A DNA stretch of 64,000 bases from Rhizobium sp. SSA_523 (GTDB lineage: Bacteria; Pseudomonadota; Alphaproteobacteria; Rhizobiales; Rhizobiaceae): contig NZ_CP129381.1 in assembly GCF_030435705.1 (NCBI RefSeq), forward strand, positions 248,001 to 312,000. Reading direction: 5' to 3'. The notes beneath the pieces were generated by a model, which was not told the DNA's origin, ran no database searches, and worked only from the letters and a program-made list of their open reading frames with translations. The position numbers and the translations under genes were made by a program. Below, piece by piece: positions 26,594 to 34,418 of the stretch. Position 1 is the stretch's first letter. Every line of letters begins with the position of its first letter.

Positions 26594-27903
26594 GCACAAT
26601 GTCGGCCGGTTTGCTACTCATTCTGTCCCTCTTCGTTCTGCTGGGCACGGGAATGCCCATCGCATTCGCGCTTGGCTTGTCCGCCGTGGCGGCGCTGTTC
26701 CTGCAGAGCGGCTTTCCGATCTTCTACATTCTCGGCGATACGATGTTTTCCGGGATCGCCAACCTTGCCTATGTGTCGATCCCGATGTTCGTCCTGATGG
26801 GCGCTGCTGTCGCCTCTTCGCCCGCCGGCAAGGATCTCTATACCGCGCTCGATCGCTGGCTGAACCGCGTGCCGGGCGGTCTTGTCCTCTCCAATATCGG
26901 CGCCTGCGCCATTTTTTCCGGCATGACCGGTTCCTCGCCCGCCACCTGTGCCGCAATCGGCAAGATGGGCATTCCCGAAATGCTCAATCGCGGCTATCCG
27001 AATTCGGTGGCCACGGGTTCGATTGCCGCCGGGGGAACGCTTGGCATCCTGATCCCGCCCTCGGTTACCCTGATCGTCTACGGCATCGCGACCGAGACCT
27101 CGATCGGCCGCCTGTTCATGGCCGGCGTCATCCCCGGCATCATGCTGACGATCATGTTCATGATCTGGGCGGTGATCGACTGCAAGCGCAAGGGCTATAG
27201 CTTCCAGGGACGCGCCGTGCGTTATACGCTCGCCCAAAAAATGGCCGGCCTGCCGCGCATCCTGCCCTTTCTGCTGATCATCGCCGGAACGCTCTACGTG
27301 CTTTACGGCGGCGTTGCGACGCCCTCGGAAGCCGCCGGCGCCGGCGCCTTCCTGACGCTCCTCGTGGTGGTGCTCGCCTATCGGCTCTTCCGCTTCAAGC
27401 AGGTGTCCCATATCTTCGGCTCGGCCATGCGGGAAAGCGTCATGATCATGATGATCATGGCCGCGGCGGAACTCTTCGCCTTCGCCCTGTCCTCGCTCTA
27501 CATCACCCAGTCGATCGCCGAGACGATCGCCGGTCTCGATGTCAATCCCTGGGTCTTGATGGGCATCATCAACCTCTTCCTTCTGGTCTGCGGCATGTTT
27601 CTGCCGCCGATCGCGGTCATCGTGATGACGGCGCCCATGCTGTTTCCGATCGTCACCGAGGCCGGCTTCGATCCCTACTGGTTCGCCATCATCCTGACCA
27701 TCAACATGGAAGTGGGGCTCATCACGCCGCCGATCGGGCTCAACCTCTTCGTCATCAACGCAATTGCGCCGACGGTTCCGACCAAGGAAGTGCTCTGGGG
27801 AGCCTTGCCCTATGTGCTGGTGATGTTCCTGGCGATCGTGATCCTGTGCATTTTCCCGGGCATTGCAACCTGGCTGCCAAACCACATGATGGGAGCGGTG
27901 TGA
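26590..27903 (+). CDS. matM: TRAP transporter large permease for malonate (DctM)
   Basis: 437-residue polytopic membrane protein, the transport channel of the TRAP system. Typical DctM segments are LLGTGMPIAFALGLSA, GACAIFSGMTGSSPATCAAIGKMG, SIAAGGTLGILIPPSVTLIVYG and NMEVGLITPPIGLNLFVIN. The start ATG 26590 lies in the DctQ stop; longer frames would overlap matQ. It overlaps the malonyl-CoA decarboxylase start by one base. Confidence 0.92.
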   Translation: MSTMSAGLLLILSLFVLLGTGMPIAFALGLSAVAALFLQSGFPIFYILGDTMFSGIANLAYVSIPMFVLMGAAVASSPAGKDLYTALDRWLNRVPGGLVLSNIGACAIFSGMTGSSPATCAAIGKMGIPEMLNRGYPNSVATGSIAAGGTLGILIPPSVTLIVYGIATETSIGRLFMAGVIPGIMLTIMFMIWAVIDCKRKGYSFQGRAVRYTLAQKMAGLPRILPFLLIIAGTLYVLYGGVATPSEAAGAGAFLTLLVVVLAYRLFRFKQVSHIFGSAMRESVMIMMIMAAAELFAFALSSLYITQSIAETIAGLDVNPWVLMGIINLFLLVCGMFLPPIAVIVMTAPMLFPIVTEAGFDPYWFAIILTINMEVGLITPPIGLNLFVINAIAPTVPTKEVLWGALPYVLVMFLAIVILCIFPGIATWLPNHMMGAV

Positions 27904-29324
27904 TGAACACGACCTCCTTCCTGGGCGATATGCTGCAAAGCATTGCCGACCGAGGAAAGCGTCTCTTTGCAGCGCCGAAGGAGAACCCCGCCGATCCGGT
28001 GAAGACGATGGAGCTTCAATGCGAGGCTCTGCTGTCCAGTCGCGGCGAGGCGTCCGGCATGGCATTGGCGCGTGATATCATCGAACGCTGGCAGGCGCTG
28101 AACCCGGAGGCGCAGCAGACCTTTCTGCGGCTTCTCGTGTCCCGCTTCGGCCCGAATGTCGAACGGCTGGAAAAGGCGATTGCGCGCTATCAGGAGGCGC
28201 CGGCCCCGGCGACGCTGCTGGAACTGCATGTGGCGGCCGAACCCTTGCGCCAGGAGCTCATCCGGCGCCTCAATCTTGCACCGGGAGGAACGGCATCCCT
28301 GGTCAGGATGCGCCAGTCGCTCTTGCAGATGACCAAGACCGTGCCGGAGCTTCAGGCACTGGATGCCGATTTCAGCCATCTCTTCGCCTCCTGGTTCAAT
28401 CGCGGCTTTCTGATGTTGAAGCAGATCAACTGGTCGACGCCGGCCGACATTTTGGAAAAGATCATCCGGTACGAGGCGGTGCATCATATCGGCAGCTGGG
28501 AGGAATTGCGCCAGCGCCTGGCGCCGGAGGATCGCCGGTGCTTTGCCTTCTTCCATCCGCAGCTTTCGGATGATCCGCTGATCTTCGTGGAGGTGGCGCT
28601 CACGCGTCACGTTCCGGCCTCCATCGGCGAGGTTCTCCAGGACGAACGGGAGATCGTGCCGGCAGGCGAAGCCACCACAGCCGTCTTCTACTCGATCTCC
28701 AATTGCCAGGAAGGGTTGCGGGGGATCTCCTTCGGCAATTTTCTCATCAAGCAGGTGGTCGAGGATCTGCGGCGCGAATGCCCCAAGCTCTCGACTTTCG
28801 TTACCCTTTCGCCGGTGCCGGGCTTGGCCGACTGGCTGGCGCGCGAGCGGCACTCCGAAGCGAGCGACGTGCTGAGCGGCGCGGAGGAGGAGCAATTGGC
28901 TGCAATCGACCGGCCGGGATGGGAGGATGATGCCGATGCCGTGCGCCAGGTCCAGCCATTGCTGACTTCGCTTGCGGCCTGGTACTTCCTCAAGGCAAGG
29001 GATCGCAATGGACGCGTCGTCGATCCGGTGGCGCGCTTCCACCTTGGCAATGGCGCGCGTCTGGAGCGTCTCAACATGATGGGCGACAGGTCGGCCCGCG
29101 CCTTGCGCCAGTCGCACGGCTTGATGGTGAACTACCTCTACAAGCTTGAGGACATAGAAGCCAATCACGAGGCCTTTGCTGCCCGCGGCGAGGTGGTGGC
29201 GGCGCCGGCGGTGCGAAGGCTTGCGCCGGACAAGCCGGTGCGGCAGCTTGTTCCGCTCCAGGCCGGTGACGGTCATGCGGCCGAGACCAAGACAGTTCAG
29301 AACAGCAAGGAGTTCAGTGCATGA
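27903..29324 (+). CDS. matA: Malonyl-CoA decarboxylase (MatA)
   Basis: 473-residue enzyme that converts malonyl-CoA to acetyl-CoA and CO2. The N-terminal helical domain (about 1-170) and the GNAT-like catalytic domain are both recognisable: LFASWFNRGFLMLKQINW, CFAFFHPQLSDDPLIFVEVALT, NCQEGLRGISFGNFLIKQV, and FVTLSPVPGL with the catalytic Ser; the catalytic His is in ARFHLGNGARLERLN. It shares one base with the matM stop and overlaps matB by 4 bases, so uptake, activation and decarboxylation are made together. Confidence 0.94.
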   Translation: MNTTSFLGDMLQSIADRGKRLFAAPKENPADPVKTMELQCEALLSSRGEASGMALARDIIERWQALNPEAQQTFLRLLVSRFGPNVERLEKAIARYQEAPAPATLLELHVAAEPLRQELIRRLNLAPGGTASLVRMRQSLLQMTKTVPELQALDADFSHLFASWFNRGFLMLKQINWSTPADILEKIIRYEAVHHIGSWEELRQRLAPEDRRCFAFFHPQLSDDPLIFVEVALTRHVPASIGEVLQDEREIVPAGEATTAVFYSISNCQEGLRGISFGNFLIKQVVEDLRRECPKLSTFVTLSPVPGLADWLARERHSEASDVLSGAEEEQLAAIDRPGWEDDADAVRQVQPLLTSLAAWYFLKARDRNGRVVDPVARFHLGNGARLERLNMMGDRSARALRQSHGLMVNYLYKLEDIEANHEAFAARGEVVAAPAVRRLAPDKPVRQLVPLQAGDGHAAETKTVQNSKEFSA

Positions 29325-30835
29325 GCAACCATCTTTTCGATGCGATCCGGAAAGGGGTTCAGGCCGATGCGCCCTTCATCGAGACCAAGACGGGACAAAG
29401 CTTCAGCTATGGCGACATGCTGGACCTGTCGGGTCAGCTGGCCAATGCACTGATCTCGCTTGGCGTCGAGCCCGGTGATCGTGTGGCGGTGCAGGTGGAA
29501 AAGACGCCGCAAGCGCTGATGCTCTATCTTGCCTGCGTGCGCGCGGGCGCCGTCTACCTGCCGCTCAATACCGCCTATACCCTCACCGAACTCGACTATT
29601 TCATCGGCGATGCCGAGCCGCGCCTCATTGTCTGTTCGCCGAAAGCTCAGGCAGGCCTTACGCCCATCGCCGAGGCCAGGGGCGCCCGCGTCGAGACGCT
29701 GGACGAAACCGGCACCGGCTCGCTGATGGCGCTTGCCGCGACGCAAGCCAGGGATTTTGCCGATATCGATCGCGGTCCGGACGATCTTGCGGCCATCCTC
29801 TACACGTCCGGCACGACCGGCCGTTCCAAGGGCGCTATGCTCAGCCATGACAATCTTCTCTCCAATGCGGAGACCTTGCGGGAATATTGGCGCTTTACCC
29901 CTTCGGATCGTCTGATCCACGCCTTGCCGATCTTCCACACGCATGGCCTGTTCGTCGCTTCGAATGTCATTCTGATCTCCGGCGCCTCGATGATCTTCCT
30001 GCCGAAATTCGATGCCGATGAGGTGCTGGATCTCATGCCGCGGGCCACCGTGATGATGGGTGTGCCGACCTTCTACGTCAGGCTCGCCCAATCCCCGCGC
30101 TTGACGCGGGACGCCACGGCCTCCATGCGCCTCTTCATATCGGGTTCGGCCCCGCTTCTGGCCGAGACCCATCGCCAGTTCAGCGCCATGACCGGCCATG
30201 CCATTCTTGAGCGCTACGGCATGACCGAAACCAATATGAATACATCCAATCCCTATGACGGCGATCGCGTGGCCGGGACCGTCGGCTTCCCGCTCCCCGG
30301 CGTCTCTCTGCGCGTCACCGATCCGGAGAGCGGCGCGGCGGTTTCGGACGGGCAGACCGGCATGATCGAGGTGAAAGGCCCCAATGTCTTTCAGGGATAT
30401 TGGCGGATGCCGGAAAAGACCGCCGCGGAGTTTCGCCAGGACGGCTTCTTCATCACCGGCGATCTCGGGCGGATCGATGAGCAGGGCTATGTGCACATTG
30501 TCGGGCGTGGCAAGGATCTCGTGATCACCGGCGGCTACAATGTCTACCCCAAGGAGATCGAGACGGAGATCGACCAGATCTCGGGCGTGGAGGAAAGCGC
30601 CGTGATCGGCGTGCCGCATCCCGATTTCGGCGAGGGAGTGACGGCCATCGTGGTGCGCAAACCGGCCGCCGATCTCAACGAGGCGGCGATCCTCGGCGAG
30701 CTGGAGCCGAAGCTTGCCCGCTATAAACAGCCGAAACGCATTCTCTTCGTTGATGAACTGCCGCGCAACACGATGGGCAAGGTCCAGAAGAATATCCTGC
30801 GGCAAACCTATGCGACACTCTATCAACCCTCGTGA
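29321..30835 (+). CDS. matB: Malonyl-CoA synthetase (MatB), AMP-forming
   Basis: 504-residue acyl-adenylate ligase that makes malonyl-CoA from malonate, ATP and CoA. Motifs: P-loop LYTSGTTGRSKGAM at about 162-175, ERYGMTETNM, the hinge GDLGRIDEQG at about 382-391, GRGKDLVITGGYNVYPKEIE, and the catalytic Lys in RNTMGKVQK near the C-terminus. It begins within the matA stop (ATGA). The malonate role comes from its neighbours and high similarity in layout to MatB; related ligases for methylmalonate cannot be excluded. Confidence 0.93.
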   Translation: MSNHLFDAIRKGVQADAPFIETKTGQSFSYGDMLDLSGQLANALISLGVEPGDRVAVQVEKTPQALMLYLACVRAGAVYLPLNTAYTLTELDYFIGDAEPRLIVCSPKAQAGLTPIAEARGARVETLDETGTGSLMALAATQARDFADIDRGPDDLAAILYTSGTTGRSKGAMLSHDNLLSNAETLREYWRFTPSDRLIHALPIFHTHGLFVASNVILISGASMIFLPKFDADEVLDLMPRATVMMGVPTFYVRLAQSPRLTRDATASMRLFISGSAPLLAETHRQFSAMTGHAILERYGMTETNMNTSNPYDGDRVAGTVGFPLPGVSLRVTDPESGAAVSDGQTGMIEVKGPNVFQGYWRMPEKTAAEFRQDGFFITGDLGRIDEQGYVHIVGRGKDLVITGGYNVYPKEIETEIDQISGVEESAVIGVPHPDFGEGVTAIVVRKPAADLNEAAILGELEPKLARYKQPKRILFVDELPRNTMGKVQKNILRQTYATLYQPS

Positions 30836-30856
30836 GCAGGGAGCCTTGGCATTAAT

Positions 30857-30886
30857 GGTTCAGGGCACCCTTCGGTGTCCTGAACC
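30857..30886 (+). terminator. Strong hairpin after matB, possible terminator
   Basis: GGTTCAGGGCACC (30857-30869) pairs with GGTGTCCTGAACC (30874-30886) over 13 bp with one G-U, leaving a CTTC loop. It lies 22 bases after the matB stop. A run of T does not follow, so it would be an imperfect terminator or an mRNA 3'-end stabiliser. A G-A rich stretch (GAAGGAGA) comes next. Confidence 0.5.
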
Positions 30887-30936
30887 GCGAAGGAGACACA
30901 GATAATTGAGGCCCGGCGGGCTTGTTTTGGAACCGA

Positions 30937-31935
30937 ATGCCCCAATCCAGTTTATCCTTGCTGCAATTCATGGCACACAGAATGCCACCTGGGGACGGAA
31001 CAGGAGACGGGATAATTCTGAAGAAATACGGTTGGTCCGCACTGGGGCTCGTGGTCGTCGCAATTTCCGCCTGGTTCCTGTACAAGGAACTGCGCGATCT
31101 CTCACTGGGGGAATTGCAGTACAGTCTGAAAGCCATTCCTTTGTCAGCCTGGTGCCTGGCTGTTCTGGCGTCCCTGGCCGCCTATGCCGCCCTGGCCGGC
31201 TATGATGCGCTGGCGCTTTATTATCTGAGGCGCCGCATCGCCTGGTACTTCATCACGCTGACCTCCTTCACCACCTATGCGCTCTCCCACAATCTCGGAG
31301 CCTCCGTCCTTTCCGGCTCGGTCATCCGCTACCGCGCCTATTCTTCGAAAGGCATGAGCGCGATCGAGATCGGCCAGCTGGTTGCCTTCTGCTCCTTCAC
31401 CTTCGCCCTCGGCACGCTGCTTCTGTCGGCAATCACGCTGCTGATCGAACCCGCGCTCGGCTTGCGCCTGGGCCTCTCGGAAGATGCGGCACGCGGGGCG
31501 GGCCTCGTAATCCTGTTGTTGATTGCGGCCTATGTCTTTGGCAGCTGGCGCCAATTGCGGCCTTTCTCGATCGGTCCCCTGAAAATCACCTATCCCAATC
31601 TGAAGACGGTCGGCCTGCAGCTGCTGATCGGTCCGCTGGAATTGCTGGCAGCCGCGGCGATCATCTACGTGGTCCTGCCATCCGCCGGCAATCCGGGCTT
31701 CGTCACCATTCTCGGCATATTCCTGCTCTCGTTCTCCGCCGCCCTGTTGTCGACAGCGCCCGGAGGGCTCGGCGTGCTGGAACTCGTTTTCGTCAACGGC
31801 CTTCCCGAAATGGACAAATCGGATGTGCTGGCTGCGCTGATCGTGTTCCGGCTCTTCTACCTTCTTCTGCCCTTCGCACTATCACTCATCGTCGTGCTGG
31901 TGTTCGAAAGGCGATCGCTGCGCCATCAGCTCTGA
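30937..31935 (+). CDS. UPF0104 / lysylphosphatidylglycerol synthase transmembrane-domain protein
   Basis: Roughly 332-residue integral membrane protein of the UPF0104 (COG0392) family, the flippase-like half of MprF without the synthase half. About eight hydrophobic segments are visible, starting with WSALGLVVVAISAWFLY and ending with LFYLLLPFALSLIVVLVF. Family motifs: YALSHNLGASVLSGSVIRYRAYS and TAPGGLGVLELVFVNGLPEM. The start is uncertain: TTG 30922, ATG 30937 and ATG 30970 are all in frame and none has a strong Shine-Dalgarno. Substrate is unknown; it stands alone after the malonate operon. Confidence 0.8.
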   Translation: MPQSSLSLLQFMAHRMPPGDGTGDGIILKKYGWSALGLVVVAISAWFLYKELRDLSLGELQYSLKAIPLSAWCLAVLASLAAYAALAGYDALALYYLRRRIAWYFITLTSFTTYALSHNLGASVLSGSVIRYRAYSSKGMSAIEIGQLVAFCSFTFALGTLLLSAITLLIEPALGLRLGLSEDAARGAGLVILLLIAAYVFGSWRQLRPFSIGPLKITYPNLKTVGLQLLIGPLELLAAAAIIYVVLPSAGNPGFVTILGIFLLSFSAALLSTAPGGLGVLELVFVNGLPEMDKSDVLAALIVFRLFYLLLPFALSLIVVLVFERRSLRHQL

Positions 31936-31974
31936 CGCCGGACGTCATCTGCGCCTTCTTTGCCTGCGACGCCT

Positions 31975-32454
31975 TCACCGGTGCCGGTCATCCTCCGGCT
32001 CCTCCATCCAGATGAGAGCGAGCAGGCGCCGCAATTCCGTCCGCTCGGCGGTGGTCAATCGGCGCAGCGTCTTCTCCTCATGATCGCGAACCCGTGCCAG
32101 CCAGTCCTGCGCCGTCGCAAGGCCCGCATCGGTTGGATAAAGCCGCTGGATCCGTTGATCGGCGGGGTCATCCTTGCGGACGAACAGACCCCGCACCTCC
32201 AATTGCTGCAGAAGGCCGACAATATTGGCGCGCTTGATGCCGAGCAAACGGCAGATATCGGCCGATGTGCTGCCCGGCGCATCGATAATGGACAGAAGCA
32301 CGCTCATGGTGATCGGGCGGGCGCCTACCGGCTCCAATGCCGCGACGGCACCGTTGAGGTCGTGCACCGAGGCCCGGCGCAGGTGATAGCCGACGATATC
32401 CGTCAAGGCATCGCGTATGCGGCGGGCCGCCGCTGTGTCAGACGAGACCGACAT
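31975..32454 (-). CDS. MarR-family transcriptional regulator
   Basis: 159-residue winged-helix regulator. The DNA-binding part reads ITMSVLLSIIDAPGSTSADICRLLGIKRANIVGLLQQLEVRGLFVRKDDPADQRIQRLYPTDAG, with the MarR wing motif (DPADQR). ATG 32454 is preferred because AAGGAG lies 9 bases upstream; a longer frame to 32505 would nearly touch the operator palindrome at 32509. It is divergent from the hydroxycinnamoyl-CoA hydratase/lyase gene. MarR repressors that release DNA on binding hydroxycinnamoyl-CoA thioesters control such genes in other bacteria, so the same is likely here. Confidence 0.87.
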   Translation of the reverse strand: MSVSSDTAAARRIRDALTDIVGYHLRRASVHDLNGAVAALEPVGARPITMSVLLSIIDAPGSTSADICRLLGIKRANIVGLLQQLEVRGLFVRKDDPADQRIQRLYPTDAGLATAQDWLARVRDHEEKTLRRLTTAERTELRRLLALIWMEEPEDDRHR

Positions 32455-32508
32455 AAGCTGCATCTCCTTCATCTGCGCCCTTGACGCCGAAGCTGAAGGG
32501 AACAATAA

Positions 32509-32525
32509 TGCTATGCATCATAGCA
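32509..32525. promoter_or_regulatory. Probable MarR operator
   Basis: TGCTATGCATCATAGCA is an inverted repeat with perfect 7-base arms and a 3-base centre, in the 203-base gap between the divergent MarR and hydratase/lyase genes. Size and A/T-rich symmetry suit a MarR dimer. It could serve both promoters. Confidence 0.65.
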
Positions 32526-32657
32526 GTCAACGGTCGAGGGCTGGATAAGGCAAAGCAGCGGCGAGGCTTTTATCCCGTAGGCTCAACAGAGGCGCCCGGC
32601 GTAGCCGCGGAATTCACCTGCAAGCGGTAGGGCACAACGAACGCAAGGATGAAGACA

Positions 32658-33485
32658 ATGGCAGATGACACCGATACCGTCGCTTTCGAGGTGCGCGACC
32701 GCATTGCCTGGGTGCGTTTCAACCGGCCCGACAAGCGCAATGCCATGAGCCCGACACTCAATCGCCGGATGATGGAGGTTCTCGACGAACTGGAATTCCG
32801 CGAGGATGTGGGCGTGCTCGTCCTGACGGGCGAGGGAAGTGCCTGGACGGCGGGCATGGATCTGAAGGAGTATTTCCGCGAGACGGAGGCCGAAGGGCTG
32901 AAAGGCACGCGCCGGGCGCAGCGCGAGAGCTATGGCTGGTGGCGGCGGCTGCGCTGGTATCAGAAGCCGACGATCGCCATGGTCAATGGCTGGTGCTTTG
33001 GCGGCGGCTACGGCCCGCTTTTCGCCTGCGACCTTGCCTTTTGTGCCGACGAGGCGAAATTCGGTCTTTCGGAGATCAATTGGGGCATTCTCCCGGGCGG
33101 CGGCGCGACGAAAGTGGCCGTGGAACTTCTGCCGTTCCGCAAAGCCATGTATCACGCCATGCTGGGCGAGCCGGTGGATGGCAAGACCGCTGCAGAATGG
33201 GGGCTCGTGAACGAGAGCCTGCCGCTGGCGCAGCTGGAAGACCGGGTAACGGCTGTGGCGCGTGCGCTGCTGGAGAAGAACCCCGTGGCGCTGAAGGCGA
33301 CCAAGGATGCCGTTCGCCGTGTTGGCGTCATGACCTATGACGAGGCGGAGGATTATCTGGTCCGCGCGCAGGAAGCGGCCAATTCCTACGATAATGAAGG
33401 CCGCAAGGAAGGCATTCGTCAGTTCATTGACGAGAAGAGCTATAAGCCCGGCCTCGGCGCCTATGACAAGAGCCGCCGCGGATGA
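32658..33485 (+). CDS. p-Hydroxycinnamoyl-CoA hydratase/lyase (feruloyl-CoA type)
   Basis: 275-residue crotonase-fold enzyme that hydrates feruloyl-, caffeoyl- or coumaroyl-CoA and splits off acetyl-CoA to give vanillin or another hydroxybenzaldehyde. Compared with the well-studied Pseudomonas enzyme, the hallmark residues are kept: Tyr72 in MDLKEYFRE, the oxyanion Gly region VNGWCFGGGYGPL (109-121), and Glu139 in SEINWGI. ATG 32658 is chosen because AAGGA lies 8 bases before it; ATG 32649 is possible. A matching CoA ligase and aldehyde dehydrogenase are not adjacent; the nearest ligase is at 40274. Confidence 0.9.
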   Translation: MADDTDTVAFEVRDRIAWVRFNRPDKRNAMSPTLNRRMMEVLDELEFREDVGVLVLTGEGSAWTAGMDLKEYFRETEAEGLKGTRRAQRESYGWWRRLRWYQKPTIAMVNGWCFGGGYGPLFACDLAFCADEAKFGLSEINWGILPGGGATKVAVELLPFRKAMYHAMLGEPVDGKTAAEWGLVNESLPLAQLEDRVTAVARALLEKNPVALKATKDAVRRVGVMTYDEAEDYLVRAQEAANSYDNEGRKEGIRQFIDEKSYKPGLGAYDKSRRG

Positions 33486-33502
33486 TACGACATGCCGGAG
33501 AC

Positions 33503-33520
33503 GGCGCGCGCCCGCGCGCC
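33503..33520 (+). terminator. Short GC hairpin after the hydratase/lyase gene
   Basis: GGCGCGCG and CGCGCGCC form a perfect 8-bp stem around two bases, 17 bases after the stop at 33485. There is no T-run, so termination is likely but not certain. The rest of the 267-base gap up to the kinase shows nothing I can name. Confidence 0.4.
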
Positions 33521-33752
33521 TGATCCGTCCAATGACGAATCCCTGAGCCAAAGCCTGCGAGGCCCAAGCTTGAAAACCGCATCGGGCCGGCAGGTGGGAC
33601 GCATTGTGCTGCAAGCCTTTGTCAGGCACAACTGATCAATCCTCCGGTGGACGTGGCGGACAAGTCTGTGGCCGTCAAAGGGGACGAGATCGCACGGTGC
33701 CGGACTGGCTCCACCGTGGTCAGGCAGGCAGCGCAACAGGGCAAAGGTGATC

Positions 33753-34145
33753 ATGACCGAGAAGCGGGACGTTCCGGCCAAAGTCCAGGGCTGGCGCCAT
33801 CTGATCGCCGCACAATCCTATTCCATCAGCGGTTTCTTGCGGCTCCTGCAGGAAACGGCCTTCCGGCATGAGCTCCTCGCCTTCGGCCTGTCGCTCATCC
33901 TCTTCTTCCTCGTGGGGGCAACGGCCGGCGAATGGCTTGCCCTGATCATCGTCTTTCTGATGGCTTGCGCGGTCGAGGCGCTGAATACCGCCATCGAAGA
34001 GATCATCGACCGCATCTCACCCGAATTGTCACCCACCGGCCGGCACGCGAAGGATCTCGGATCCTTCGCTGTCTTCTGTCTCGTGCTCGCCTGGGGCGCG
34101 CTGGTCGCGTTCGTTGTCCTCAGCCGGCTGGTGAGCTGGTGGTGA
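33753..34145 (+). CDS. dgkA: Diacylglycerol kinase DgkA
   Basis: 130-residue integral membrane kinase that phosphorylates diacylglycerol to phosphatidate, recycling lipid released during membrane-derived glucan synthesis. The prokaryotic DAGK pattern is clear: GWRHLIAAQSYSISGFLRLLQETAFRHE amphipathic start, EALNTAIEEIIDRISPE with the catalytic Glu, and HAKDLGSFAV, then a last membrane helix. AAAGGTG precedes ATG 33753; GTG 33747 is an alternative. It stands alone between hairpins and shows no functional tie with neighbours. Confidence 0.92.
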   Translation: MTEKRDVPAKVQGWRHLIAAQSYSISGFLRLLQETAFRHELLAFGLSLILFFLVGATAGEWLALIIVFLMACAVEALNTAIEEIIDRISPELSPTGRHAKDLGSFAVFCLVLAWGALVAFVVLSRLVSWW

Positions 34146-34246
34146 AGCCCGATTGAGCGGGATCCATCCTGACCGCAGTCCCGATAATAGATGATGACAA
34201 ACAAGAGCTCCACATTGTGGATCTCTTCATGCAGGAAAATCAGCCT

Positions 34247-34262
34247 CAAATATCGATATTTG
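34247..34262. promoter_or_regulatory. Perfect 16-base palindrome upstream of TRAP operon
   Basis: CAAATATCGATATTTG reads the same on both strands and is strikingly A/T-rich for this genome. It sits in the 273-base gap 156 bases before the TRAP permease start. The form suits an IclR, LacI or GntR dimer; the IclR gene inside the operon (38254) is the obvious candidate binder. No clear -35/-10 pair could be assigned. Confidence 0.55.
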
Positions 34263-34418
34263 CGCTTGTTCGCGTCCGCCTATGGCTGTATCCAATGATC
34301 TGTCGTTTTCGCGATCCACATCATGGACAGAAAGCGAGCATTGCAGAGGCAGTTGCTGCCCGCGCCTGACAGCGTTTCGGAAGCTGCTGCCGAAGATGGG
34401 AGGGGAGGCCCGTCGATC

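Noticed and set aside
33570-33640. Possible small RNA in the gap before dgkA, from the TTGTGC/GCACAA repeat
   Set aside because: Only 6 bp with a long loop, no promoter or terminator; not better than chance.
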